Positions 17,784 through 25,763 of a DNA stretch of 64,000 bases are shown here, in pieces (the first letter of the stretch is position 1; each line of letters opens with the position of its first letter). Source of the DNA: Pseudomonas fluorescens. GTDB taxonomy: Bacteria > Pseudomonadota > Gammaproteobacteria > Pseudomonadales > Pseudomonadaceae. Made by a program: the position numbers and the translations under genes. Under the pieces are notes generated by a model, which was not told the DNA's origin, searched no databases, and worked only from the letters and a program-made list of their open reading frames with translations. The stretch is taken from NCBI RefSeq assembly GCF_001708445.1, contig NZ_CP015637.1:2357001-2421000 (forward strand), written 5' to 3'.

Positions 17784-18761
17784 ATGGCATTTCTAGAACC
17801 GTCCGGCCCCCAGGGGCCTGCACCCTATCGCGAGCCGAACCCGGTGCGCGGCGCCTGGCTGGCATTAGCCAGCGAGATCGAGCCGGAGGTGGTGCGCTAC
17901 TTCCTGGTCAGTGCGCGTTGCGGCTGTTTCATGCAGGCCGCGCGCAGCCTGAATATCAAGGCGACCCTGCTGCGCAAACGCCTGGCGCAGCTGGAGGAAC
18001 AGCTGCACCATTCGCTGTTCAGCTACCAGGGCAATGGCCTGGTCCTCAGTCGCGACGGCCAGCAACTGCAAGCGCAATTGGTCGCCCTGGCCCATGAGCG
18101 GCGCCTGCCGGTGCTGGAGCAGCCGTTGATCCGCCTGGCGGTGGCCGAACCGATCCTGCACGACATCCTTGGCCGCGACCTGATCGCCTTGCTGCGCCGT
18201 AACGCCAGCGTGCGCCTGGAGATCATCTCCCTGGACAGCCAACTGTCACTGCAGGCGGTGGACGTGGATGTGGTGCTGTGGCTCTCCGACGCGGATGGCC
18301 CCGCGCCGGGCCCGAGTTTCCCCACCGAGCCACCGAAGCGCCTGGCGCGCTTGCACTACTTGCCGCATATCGCCAAGCGCTACTCGCGACTGACGACCCG
18401 CCCCGACAGTGTCGACGACCTCGCCGACTACATGCTGGTGCAGTGGCGACCCGACGTACAGGTCGACGCCTTGCAGCCCTGGAACCGCGTGGTGGAACAA
18501 CGCCTGGCGGCAGTGGTGCAGGTGCAGGCCTATTCGCTGATGCTGGAGATGATTCGCTGCGGCGCGTGCATCGGCTTGTTGCCCCATTACATGAGCAGCT
18601 TCGACCGTGGGCTGGTGGCCTTGCCGGGCTTGCTCGCCGAGAGCATGCAGCGCCAGGTGTGGCTGGCGGTGAACGCACAGGTGCAGCACGCCGAGACCGT
18701 GCAGATGATTGTCGAGTTGATCGTCAGTACGTTCGACGGGCGGCGCGAGTGGTTTGATTAA
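17784..18761 (+). CDS. LysR-like transcriptional regulator at the end of the secretion locus
   Basis: 325 residues from the ATG at 17784, preceded by AGGGAG; an in-frame upstream ATG at 17748 has no such site. Residues ~35-100 form a LysR-type winged helix (FLVSARCGCFMQAARSLNIK, then LLRKRLAQLEEQLHHSLF). The rest fits a LysR effector domain, with a degenerate start after the HTH. It is the last gene of the + strand run and converges with another LysR gene, their stop codons overlapping. It probably controls this locus, though no target site is identified. Confidence 0.85.
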   Translation: MAFLEPSGPQGPAPYREPNPVRGAWLALASEIEPEVVRYFLVSARCGCFMQAARSLNIKATLLRKRLAQLEEQLHHSLFSYQGNGLVLSRDGQQLQAQLVALAHERRLPVLEQPLIRLAVAEPILHDILGRDLIALLRRNASVRLEIISLDSQLSLQAVDVDVVLWLSDADGPAPGPSFPTEPPKRLARLHYLPHIAKRYSRLTTRPDSVDDLADYMLVQWRPDVQVDALQPWNRVVEQRLAAVVQVQAYSLMLEMIRCGACIGLLPHYMSSFDRGLVALPGLLAESMQRQVWLAVNAQVQHAETVQMIVELIVSTFDGRREWFD

Positions 18762-19624
18762 CGCTGCAACACCCCCCGAAACGTCGCGCTCAGGGCCCGC
18801 AATGTTTCACGGGAGCGTGTGTCACTGATGCGGCTGTAGAGCACCACTTCACTCACGGGCAAGGCGGGCAAACCGTATTGCCCACTCACCTCCACGGCGC
18901 CGGCCGGTGCCACGCGGTGGGCGAGGGCGGCCACGCCCAACCCGGCGCTGACCGCTGCCCCCACCGCCATCACGCCGCCGCCGACAAACACTTCGGCCCA
19001 GTCGATGCGCGCGGCGTCCAGTGCCTGTGTCGCCAACTGGCGAACGCCGCAGGGCGCGGCCATGGTCGCCATGCGCAACGGCGTGCCTGGGCTGTGTTGC
19101 CAGCCGGGCGCGGCAAACCAGCCAAAACGTTCCACCGCCAAGACTTCGCCGTCCTGGCGATCGCCTTCGTTGCGCACGATCACGGCGTCCAGTTCGTTGC
19201 GGTCGAACGCGCCGACCAGGTCGCGGGAGGAGGCGATGCGCACTTCCAGGATCACCAGCGGGTCGTAGGCGGCGAGACGGCTTAGCCAGGAGGGTAAGTC
19301 CGGCCCGGCCACGTGGTCGCTGATGCCGATCACCAGGCGCCGGGAGGCGTGACTGCCGAGGTCGGCCAGGGCGCGTTCATGGGCATTGAGCAGGGCGCGG
19401 GCCGCGACGATAAAGCGTTCGCCCTGGGGCGACAGCCGCACATGGCGGGGGGTGCGCTCCAGCAGGCGATAACCCAGGCGCTCTTCAAGGCGCTTGAGCT
19501 TGAGGCTGATGGCGGCCTGGGAGGTGTCGAGGGCTTCGGCAGCGCGGGTGAAACTGGCGAAATCGGCGACCAGCACAAACGCCTGCACGGTGTCGATATC
19601 CAGGGGTTTGGGCGCATCGGTCAT
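18758..19624 (-). CDS. LysR-family transcriptional regulator
   Basis: 288 residues. The N-terminal HTH reads VQAFVLVADFASFTRAAEAL then TSQAAISLKLKRLEERLG, typical of LysR; the C-terminal two-thirds is a periplasmic-binding-protein-like effector domain. It is transcribed away from the DUF4865 gene across a 93-base shared promoter region, the usual layout for a LysR regulator and its target. Its TAA overlaps the end of the convergent regulator at 18758-18761. Confidence 0.92.
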   Translation of the reverse strand: MTDAPKPLDIDTVQAFVLVADFASFTRAAEALDTSQAAISLKLKRLEERLGYRLLERTPRHVRLSPQGERFIVAARALLNAHERALADLGSHASRRLVIGISDHVAGPDLPSWLSRLAAYDPLVILEVRIASSRDLVGAFDRNELDAVIVRNEGDRQDGEVLAVERFGWFAAPGWQHSPGTPLRMATMAAPCGVRQLATQALDAARIDWAEVFVGGGVMAVGAAVSAGLGVAALAHRVAPAGAVEVSGQYGLPALPVSEVVLYSRISDTRSRETLRALSATFRGVLQR

Positions 19625-19644
19625 ATCAAATCCTTATCGCACTT

Positions 19645-19658
19645 ATATTGGGTGATAT
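19645..19658. promoter_or_regulatory. Candidate LysR operator between the LysR gene and the DUF4865 gene
   Basis: ATATTGGGTGATAT is a short dyad (ATAT-N6-ATAT) in the 93-base divergent intergenic region. LysR sites are usually T-N11-A dyads, and this one is only a weak candidate. Confidence 0.3.
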
Positions 19659-19717
19659 CTTGTTGAAATCATCGCCGCTGCGCAAGCTGGACCCTCAATT
19701 TGCACGGGAGCTTTTCC

Positions 19718-20281
19718 ATGTTTGCCAAACAGTATTCACATCGCTTGCCTGCCGACTACGACATGGGCGTGATTCGCCAGCGCGCGACGCAATTGGGGCC
19801 GTTATGGGACGGCACCGAGGGTTTGATTTTCAAGGCCTTCATTGCTCAGGAGCACGGGCAGGGAGCGGGCGTGGGCAACCTGTATGCCTCGGTGTACCTG
19901 TGGTCGGACCCGTTGCAGGCCGCCGATTTTCTGCTGGGCGAACGCTTTCAAAAAGTGCTCGACAGCTTTGGTCGACCGCACATTGAAAGCTGGCTGCCGC
20001 TGGACGTGCAGCGCGGGCCGGCGCAGGGCGCCTTGAGCCTGTATCGAGAGGAGTGGGCGCTGGAACCGGGCGCAGACCGGGCCGCGAGGCTGGCCGAGGA
20101 GAAAGTGCGCAACCGGCAGGTGGCGGACCGCCGCGATACGTTCGCGGTGCTCCTGGCCTTGGATGTGCAGGCCTGGCGCCTGGTGCGCATCACCGTATCG
20201 GCCCAGCCGGTGGCGGCGGAGCGTCCGGGCACGGGCTACCAGGTGCTCTATCTGGCGCAAGGCGTTGCGTCACAGGGCTAA
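19718..20281 (+). CDS. DUF4865-family protein
   Basis: 187 residues from ATG 19718, preceded by ACGGGAG; the frame extends six codons upstream to a TTG without a site. The start MFAKQYSHRLPADYDMGVI and the central LWSDPLQAADFLLGERFQKV match the DUF4865 family as I recall it, whose members usually sit beside LysR regulators and have a ferredoxin-like, possibly monooxygenase-related fold. No cofactor motif is visible. Probably induced through the divergent LysR. Confidence 0.75.
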   Translation: MFAKQYSHRLPADYDMGVIRQRATQLGPLWDGTEGLIFKAFIAQEHGQGAGVGNLYASVYLWSDPLQAADFLLGERFQKVLDSFGRPHIESWLPLDVQRGPAQGALSLYREEWALEPGADRAARLAEEKVRNRQVADRRDTFAVLLALDVQAWRLVRITVSAQPVAAERPGTGYQVLYLAQGVASQG

Positions 20282-20328
20282 GTGCGCCAGTCTTGGTGGC
20301 TTGATCTTTCCTGTCGCAGCGACTTGCA

Positions 20329-20919
20329 ATGCATGCCACCCGTTTGACATTGATTTGCCATGCCCTCACCCCGCTGCAAAAGCGCGGGCGCTTCCCCGAT
20401 GACGAATCGCTGGCGCTGAATGGGCCAGGTGCAACGCTGTCCCTGGCCGGTGGCTTCAAGAAAGGCCGGCGCCTGCTGTGTGGGCCTGAGGCCCGGACCC
20501 GCGAGACCGCGCGTCTGTTCGGCACCGACGCGGTGATCGAGCCGGCGCTGCGCGATGGCGATTTCGGCCAGTGGAAAGGCCAGGACATCGGTCAACTGGA
20601 CAGCGATGCCTTGACGACCTGGCTCACCGACAGTGCCAGCGCTCCCCATGGCGGCGAGTCGGTGGACCAGATCTGCACGCGGGTGGCGCTGTGGATGGAA
20701 TCCCTGGAAAGCCAGCCTGGGCATGTGTTGGCCGTCACCCATCCGTTTGTTATCCGCGCGGCGATGCTGTACGTCATGCGCTATCCCATCGCGCTGTTCC
20801 ACCGCATTGATGTCGAGCCGTTGTCCGCCACCGAGCTGCGCTTCAACGGTGTCTGGCGCCTGCGCCTGGAAACTCACGCCTGGCCCCCCGAACATGGCAA
20901 AATCGCCGCCCCGCAATGA
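20329..20919 (+). CDS. Histidine-phosphatase-superfamily protein next to cobF, RHG motif degenerate
   Basis: 196 residues with the phosphoglycerate-mutase/phosphatase fold. The usual N-terminal RHG catalytic motif is replaced by CHA (LTLICHALT). The second Arg region (GPEARTRETARLFG), the acidic segment (RDGDFGQWKG) and the later His (VLAVTHPFVIRAA) are retained. It precedes cobF by 9 bases, so it is probably co-transcribed and may be a CobC-like (alpha-ribazole phosphate) phosphatase in cobalamin synthesis. Loss of the first Arg raises doubt about activity. Whether the CHA variant is general in pseudomonads I cannot check here. Confidence 0.75.
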   Translation: MHATRLTLICHALTPLQKRGRFPDDESLALNGPGATLSLAGGFKKGRRLLCGPEARTRETARLFGTDAVIEPALRDGDFGQWKGQDIGQLDSDALTTWLTDSASAPHGGESVDQICTRVALWMESLESQPGHVLAVTHPFVIRAAMLYVMRYPIALFHRIDVEPLSATELRFNGVWRLRLETHAWPPEHGKIAAPQ

Positions 20920-20928
20920 GAGCAACCC

Positions 20929-21684
20929 ATGAAACGCATCCTGATCATCGGCATTGGCGCCGGCAACCCTGACTACATCACGATGCAGGCCGTGAAAGCA
21001 CTGAATCGCACGGATGTGTTTTTCCTGATGGACAAGGGCCAGAGCAAAGACAAGCTGATCGACCTGCGCCGCGAGATCTGCGAGACCTATATCACCGAGC
21101 CCGGCTATCGCTTCGTCGAGGCCGATTGCCCCGAGCGGGTGCGCGGTGATATCGACTACACCACCGCCGTGCAGGACCTCAATCGCGACAAGCAGCAGAC
21201 GTTCGAGCGCATGATCAACGAGCACCTGGCGGACGGTGAGGTGGGGGCTTTCCTGGCGTGGGGCGACCCAGCGTTGTACGACAGCACCATTCGTATCTTG
21301 CAGGCGATCCTGGCCAGCGGCCGCTGTGCCTTTGAGTTCGAGGTGATCCCCGGCATCACCAGCGTGCAGGCCCTGGCCGCGCAACACAAAGTCCCGCTGA
21401 ACCGCATCGGCAAGTCCATCGAGATCACCACCGGGCGCCGCTTGGCGGCGGGGCAGGCGAGTGATGCCGATACCCTGGTGGTGATGCTCGACGCGGAAGA
21501 TTCCTACCGTACGGTGGCCGACCAGGACCTGGATATCTACTGGGGCGCCTACCTGGGCACGCCGGATGAAATCCTGATCAGTGGCAAAGTCAGTGACGTG
21601 GCTGAACAGATCGAACGGGTGCGCAAGGCCGCGCGCCTGGACAACGGCTGGATCATGGACACTTATTTATTGCGCAAACCCTGA
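20929..21684 (+). CDS. cobF: Precorrin-6A synthase (deacetylating)
   Basis: 251 residues. CobF uses S-adenosylmethionine to methylate precorrin-5 at C-1 with loss of acetate, in the aerobic cobalamin pathway. The start KRILIIGIGAGNPDYITMQA is the SAM-binding precorrin-methylase P-loop. FLAWGDPALYDSTIRIL and FEVIPGITSVQALAAQH are the other conserved tetrapyrrole-methylase motifs. Length is as expected. It directly follows the phosphatase-like gene. No cobalamin riboswitch was seen upstream. Confidence 0.94.
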   Translation: MKRILIIGIGAGNPDYITMQAVKALNRTDVFFLMDKGQSKDKLIDLRREICETYITEPGYRFVEADCPERVRGDIDYTTAVQDLNRDKQQTFERMINEHLADGEVGAFLAWGDPALYDSTIRILQAILASGRCAFEFEVIPGITSVQALAAQHKVPLNRIGKSIEITTGRRLAAGQASDADTLVVMLDAEDSYRTVADQDLDIYWGAYLGTPDEILISGKVSDVAEQIERVRKAARLDNGWIMDTYLLRKP

Positions 21685-21695
21685 GGTCATTTCCC

Positions 21696-22415
21696 ATGCT
21701 CAAACTGTTTGCCCTGGCGCTGACCCTGGTGGCCGGCGCCGCCCAGGCCGATGCTACCCTGCACACCGACTTGCCGTTGTCCTACCTGGAACAGACCCAG
21801 GGCGATGCGCGTAACCAGCCGTTGGTGATTTTCCTGCACGGGTTCGGCAGCAACGAGGAAGACTTGTTTGGCATCAAGGATGCGCTGCCGTCGACCTGGA
21901 CCTACCTGTCAGCCCGCGCGCCCATGCCCGTGGACCCCCACGGGTTTCGCTGGTTTACCAAGACGCCGGGTGAGGGCGATTACGATGGGGTGACTGAGGA
22001 TCTGCAGAGCAGTGCCAGGCTGATCAAGGACTTTGTCGGCAAGGCCACCGCCAAGTACCACACCCAGCCTGACCGGGTGTTCCTGGTGGGGTTCAGCCAG
22101 GGCGCGATCATGTCTTACGAGGTGGCATTGCGTGATCCTGGGCTGGTGCGCGGCATCGCAGCGCTCAGTGGCAGCGTGCTGCCGGTGCTCAAGGCTGAGC
22201 TCAAGCCGGATCCGCGATTGGCACCCCTGGCGATCTTCATTGGCCACGGCACGTTGGACCAGGCACTGCCCTATGCGTCGGCAACGCGGGCGAATGAGGT
22301 ATTGGAGAAGATCGGGCTGAAGCCGGAGTTCCATACCTATCCGGGCATGAACCACACCGTCAGCGCAGCGGAAATCCAGGACCTGAAAGCCTGGTTGGAA
22401 AAAAGCTTGAAGTAA
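21696..22415 (+). CDS. Exported alpha/beta hydrolase (phospholipase/carboxylesterase family)
   Basis: 239 residues. A signal peptide (LKLFALALTLVAGAAQA) precedes a carboxylesterase/phospholipase domain: the oxyanion region VIFLHGFGSNEEDLFG, the nucleophile elbow GFSQGA, an acid loop near HGTLDQALP and the catalytic His in YPGMNHTV. The family is best known as cytoplasmic carboxylesterases; this copy appears to be periplasmic or secreted. It lies 11 bases after cobF but is functionally unrelated as far as can be seen. The natural substrate is unknown. Confidence 0.88.
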   Translation: MLKLFALALTLVAGAAQADATLHTDLPLSYLEQTQGDARNQPLVIFLHGFGSNEEDLFGIKDALPSTWTYLSARAPMPVDPHGFRWFTKTPGEGDYDGVTEDLQSSARLIKDFVGKATAKYHTQPDRVFLVGFSQGAIMSYEVALRDPGLVRGIAALSGSVLPVLKAELKPDPRLAPLAIFIGHGTLDQALPYASATRANEVLEKIGLKPEFHTYPGMNHTVSAAEIQDLKAWLEKSLK

Positions 22416-22473
22416 ACGCGGTCAAAAGGGTGGGAGGGAAGGCCCCTTAATGTGGCGAGCAGGCTTGTTGTGG

Positions 22474-22708
22474 CAAGCCCTAATGCCGTTCAGTTAAGCG
22501 TACATCGCCTTCTGTAGGAGCGAGCTTGCTCGCGGCAAGCCCTAATGCCGTTCAGTTAAGGCTTTTTTGTAGGAGCGAGCTTGCTCGCGAAGAACTCACA
22601 GGCGCCGCGTTCACTCAGGAAACACGCGTTATCGTTGACGTTTTTCGCGAGCAAGCTCGCTCCTACAGAAGTCGATGTACGCTTAACTGAACGGCATTAG
22701 GGCAAGCC
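22474..22708. repeat. Nested REPIN and long inverted repeat
   Basis: The core is a REPIN of the second Pseudomonas REP type: GTAGGAGCGAGCTTGCTCGC (from 22569) and its complement (to 22665). Around it, a segment with CCCTAATGCCGTTCAGTTAA occurs at about 22479 and again at 22541, and its complement lies at about 22682-22701, so the whole region can fold on itself. A further REP copy is at 22513. The same left half recurs at 51369-51439 (71 identical bases). No gene is supported in 22416-22813. Confidence 0.88.
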
Positions 22709-22813
22709 CGCTCGCCACAGTTAGCCCGTCTGCCATAACAGCCCACATGCCACAACAGTCCGCTCGGCACTGAAGTGCGGTTCCCCCATGGGATCTTCAT
22801 TGCCGGGAATAAG

Positions 22814-23644
22814 TTAACCGCCGAAGGTTTGTGAAGGCCGGCGCAATGTCGGGTCAAACGGGTTGATCCTGGGACCGATCGCCGCCGCTTCGCGTTTCAA
22901 CAACTCCACCACCATCGGCAACCGGCTCGGCCCCAGGCGATCGCTGATGGTCGCCACGCTCAATGCCGCCACCGCATGCCCGTCCCGGTTGAGGATCGGT
23001 ACCGCCAGCCCCGCCATGCCTTCCAGCACCCCGGTGTTGCGCGCCGCATAGCCCAGGTTGCGCACATTCTCCACCTCCGAACGCAACAGCACCTCGTCAT
23101 ACAGATGGAAATCCTTGAGCCGTGGCAAGTTGTAGCGGATCACCGTCTCGCGCTCTTCTTCCGGCAGGAATGCCAGGATGGCCAGGCTGCCCTGCCCCAC
23201 GCCCAATGCCACGCGCCCGCCGATGTCGCCGGTGAAGGTGCGGATCGGGTACGGGCCCTCGCTGCGGTCCAGGCAGATCGCGTCAAAGCCGCTGCGCGCC
23301 AGCAAAAACAATGAGTCGCCCAAGGACGCGCTCAAGCGCAGCATGCTCGGGCGCACCAAGTCGCGCAGGTTGCCGGTCTTGCCCGCGTTCGCCGCCAGGG
23401 CGAAGAACTCCAGGCTCAGGCGATAACGTTTGCTGCGCGCGTCCTGTTCGACCATGCCTTCGTCCATCAGGCTGCGCAGCAGGCGGTGGGTGGTGGGCTG
23501 GGACAGGCCGACCTGTTGGGCGAGTTGGGTGACGCGCTCACCACCTTCCGGCACCTCACCCAGGGTACGCAGCAACGCGAACAGACGGGACACCCCGCCC
23601 GCCCCCACTTCCTTACTGTTGTTATTCCGCTCAGTGGAATCCAT
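22814..23644 (-). CDS. IclR-family transcriptional regulator
   Basis: 276 residues. The N-terminal winged helix reads RLFALLRTLGEVPEGGERVT then LSQPTTHRLLRSLMDEGMVE. The C-terminal effector domain has the IclR features GDSLFLLARSG and AVAALSVATISDRLG. It is divergent from the ABC/dehydrogenase operon at 23889-30328 across ~245 bases and is the obvious candidate regulator of that operon. The small molecule sensed is unknown. Confidence 0.93.
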   Translation of the reverse strand: MDSTERNNNSKEVGAGGVSRLFALLRTLGEVPEGGERVTQLAQQVGLSQPTTHRLLRSLMDEGMVEQDARSKRYRLSLEFFALAANAGKTGNLRDLVRPSMLRLSASLGDSLFLLARSGFDAICLDRSEGPYPIRTFTGDIGGRVALGVGQGSLAILAFLPEEERETVIRYNLPRLKDFHLYDEVLLRSEVENVRNLGYAARNTGVLEGMAGLAVPILNRDGHAVAALSVATISDRLGPSRLPMVVELLKREAAAIGPRINPFDPTLRRPSQTFGG

Positions 23645-23715
23645 AACGCGCTATCTCATGAGTAATTCTGTTCAGTGAATAAATCTTAAAATAATTGCTC
23701 ACCCAGTGAAATTCC
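23625..23715. promoter_or_regulatory. Repeated CAGTG(G)AA motifs, candidate IclR operators
   Basis: Three related sequences lie between the IclR start and the ABC operon: TTCCGCTCAGTGGAA (23625-23639, a TTCC/GGAA dyad overlapping the first codons of the regulator), ATTCTGTTCAGTGAAT (23665-23680, an ATTC/GAAT dyad) and CTCACCCAGTGAAATTCC (23698-23715). All share CAGTG followed by GAA or AA. Spacing of ~40 and ~33 bases would suit cooperative binding, though this is inference. Confidence 0.45.
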
Positions 23716-23888
23716 ATCTTCCGCCCATCCTAGTCTTCGTCCTAATCTGCGTCCACAGGGGCGAAATGAACAACAACCGGCAGCCGACTTGAGATCGAGC
23801 GCCAACGCACCCGCAACACTCTTTTCGCATCTGCCCAAAACAAAAAAAGCGCGTTTCGACGCGACTGAAAAAAAGGTGGAACGCAGAC

Positions 23889-24917
23889 ATGGCATTTCTC
23901 CAACTCAACGCCTTGAGCAAACGCTACGGCGCCGTCGACGCGGTGGTCGCCACTGACTTGGCGGTGGAAAAAGGCGAGTTCGTTTCCCTGCTCGGCCCCT
24001 CGGGCTGCGGCAAGACCACTACCTTGCAAATGATCGCCGGCTTCGTCGAGGTGAGCGGCGGCCAGATCCTGCTCGACGGCCGCGACATCACCCATGCCAA
24101 GCCCGCCAGCCGTGGCCTGGGCGTGGTGTTTCAGAGCTACGCGCTGTTCCCGCACATGAGCGTGCGCGACAACGTCGCCTTCGGCCTGAAGATGCGCAAG
24201 GTGCCGGGCAGCGAGATCGCCGCCAAGGTCAAGACCGTGCTGGAGCTGGTGCGCCTGGCCCCCCACGCCGACCGTTACCCACGGGAGTTATCCGGCGGCC
24301 AGCGCCAACGCGTGGCCCTGGCGCGCGCCCTGGTGATCGAGCCGCCGGTGTTGCTGCTGGATGAGCCGCTGTCCAACCTCGACGCCAACCTGCGCGAAGA
24401 GATGCAGTTTGAAATCCGCCGTATCCAGTGCGCGGTGGGCATCACCACCTTGATGGTCACTCACGACCAGGCCGAGGCGCTGTCCATCAGCGATCGTGTG
24501 GTGGTGATGCAAGCCGGGCGCGTGACCCAGATCGATGTGCCGTACACCCTGTACGAACACCCCCGCACGCGGTTTATCTCGGACTTCGTCGGCAAGGCCA
24601 ACCTGCTGCCCGGCGACTATGACGAGCTCGGCACTGCGCAGGTCCGCCACGCCAAGGGCGACGGCGAGTTGGTGTTGAGCCTGCGCCCGGAAAAAATCCA
24701 GCTGGTGGACGCCGGCACCGGCCGCCTGCAAGGCCAGGTCGTCAACCGCTACTTCTTCGGCAGCCAGTGGCTGTACCGCCTCCAGACCGCGCTGGGCGAA
24801 ATCACCGTGGTGCGTAGCAACGACGGCAGCGCGCCGTTGGGCCATGGCGCAACGGTCGGCCTGGATTGGCAGGCCGACCTGCTGCGGGTATTGGCGACGG
24901 ATGAGGTGCACGCATGA
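23889..24917 (+). CDS. ABC transporter ATP-binding protein (PotA-like)
   Basis: 342 residues. Walker A is GPSGCGKTT (residues ~37-45), the Q-loop lies in VVFQSYALFPHMSV, the signature is LSGGQRQRVALARAL, Walker B is VLLLDEPLSNLDA and the switch His is in VTHDQAEAL. The C-terminal ~100 residues form a TOBE domain (LSLRPEKIQLV). Sequence type is the polyamine/opine/iron family. It powers uptake with the two permeases that follow; its stop overlaps the first permease start (ATGA). Confidence 0.94.
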   Translation: MAFLQLNALSKRYGAVDAVVATDLAVEKGEFVSLLGPSGCGKTTTLQMIAGFVEVSGGQILLDGRDITHAKPASRGLGVVFQSYALFPHMSVRDNVAFGLKMRKVPGSEIAAKVKTVLELVRLAPHADRYPRELSGGQRQRVALARALVIEPPVLLLDEPLSNLDANLREEMQFEIRRIQCAVGITTLMVTHDQAEALSISDRVVVMQAGRVTQIDVPYTLYEHPRTRFISDFVGKANLLPGDYDELGTAQVRHAKGDGELVLSLRPEKIQLVDAGTGRLQGQVVNRYFFGSQWLYRLQTALGEITVVRSNDGSAPLGHGATVGLDWQADLLRVLATDEVHA

Positions 24918-25759
24918 GTCGGGGTTATTGGCTCTCGCTGCCGGCGCTGGTGCTGTTCGCCGGGCTGCTGATCCTGCCGTTGGGCCTGACGCTGGTGCTG
25001 TCGTTCAACGTGTTCGACTATCAGGTGGGTGTAAAGGCGGATGAATGGACCTTGGCCCATTACCTGTCGTTGTTCAGCGATGCGTACTTCTACGAGATCT
25101 TCTGGCGCACCTTCTGGATCAGCGCGTTGGTGACCTTGCTGTGCGTGGTGATTGGCGTGCCCGAGGCCTACATCCTCAGCCGCATGGGCACACCGTGGCG
25201 CTCGATCTTCCTGATTTTGATCCTCACGCCGCTGTTGATTTCGGTGGTGGTGCGGGCGTTCGGCTGGAGCCTGCTGCTCGGTGCCGACGGGCTGGTGAAC
25301 CAGATGATCCAGGCGCTGGGCGGGCGCCCGGTGAAGCTGTTGTACACGCCGTTCGCGGTGATCATTGCGCTGGTGCACGTGATGCTGCCGTTCATGATCA
25401 TTCCGGTGTGGACCTCGCTGCAAAAGCTCGACCCCTCGGCCGAACAGGCGGCGTTGTCGCTGGGCGCAAGCCAGGCCACGGTGATGCGTAAGATCGTGTT
25501 GCCACAGGTCATGCCCGGCGTGCTGTCCGGCACCTTGATTGTGTTCGGCCTGGCCGCCAGCTCCTTTGCGATCCCCGGCCTGCTCGGCGGACGCCGCCTG
25601 AAAATGGTCGCCACCGTGGTGTACGACCAGTACCTCTCGGAACTCAACTGGCCCATGGGCGCGACCATCGCGGTGGTGCTGTTGCTGGTCAATCTGCTGA
25701 TCATGCTGAGCTGGAACCGCATGGTCGAAGGCCGCTACAAAAAGTCCCTGGGGGTTTAA
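24914..25759 (+). CDS. ABC transporter permease (PotB-like)
   Basis: 281 residues with six predicted membrane helices. The EAA loop that contacts the ATPase is EQAALSLGASQATVMRKIVL followed by PQVMPG. The N-terminus (LSLPALVLFAGLLILPLGL) and the second-helix region (FWRTFWISALVTLLCVVIG) fit polyamine-type inner-membrane permeases. It starts inside the stop of the ATPase gene and ends four bases before the second permease, so the two are coupled. Confidence 0.93.
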   Translation: MSRGYWLSLPALVLFAGLLILPLGLTLVLSFNVFDYQVGVKADEWTLAHYLSLFSDAYFYEIFWRTFWISALVTLLCVVIGVPEAYILSRMGTPWRSIFLILILTPLLISVVVRAFGWSLLLGADGLVNQMIQALGGRPVKLLYTPFAVIIALVHVMLPFMIIPVWTSLQKLDPSAEQAALSLGASQATVMRKIVLPQVMPGVLSGTLIVFGLAASSFAIPGLLGGRRLKMVATVVYDQYLSELNWPMGATIAVVLLLVNLLIMLSWNRMVEGRYKKSLGV

Positions 25760-25763
25760 GCGC

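Noticed and set aside
18758..18761. Overlapping stop codons of two LysR genes as a regulatory device
   Set aside because: A four-base convergent overlap is common in compact genomes and needs no special explanation.
20929..21695. Cobalamin riboswitch near cobF
   Set aside because: No B12-box-like sequence or suitable leader; the upstream gene is only 9 bases away.
22663..22857. 64-residue minus-strand ORF between the REPIN and the IclR gene
   Set aside because: Half lies in repeat sequence and it overlaps the IclR 3' end; no recognisable domain.
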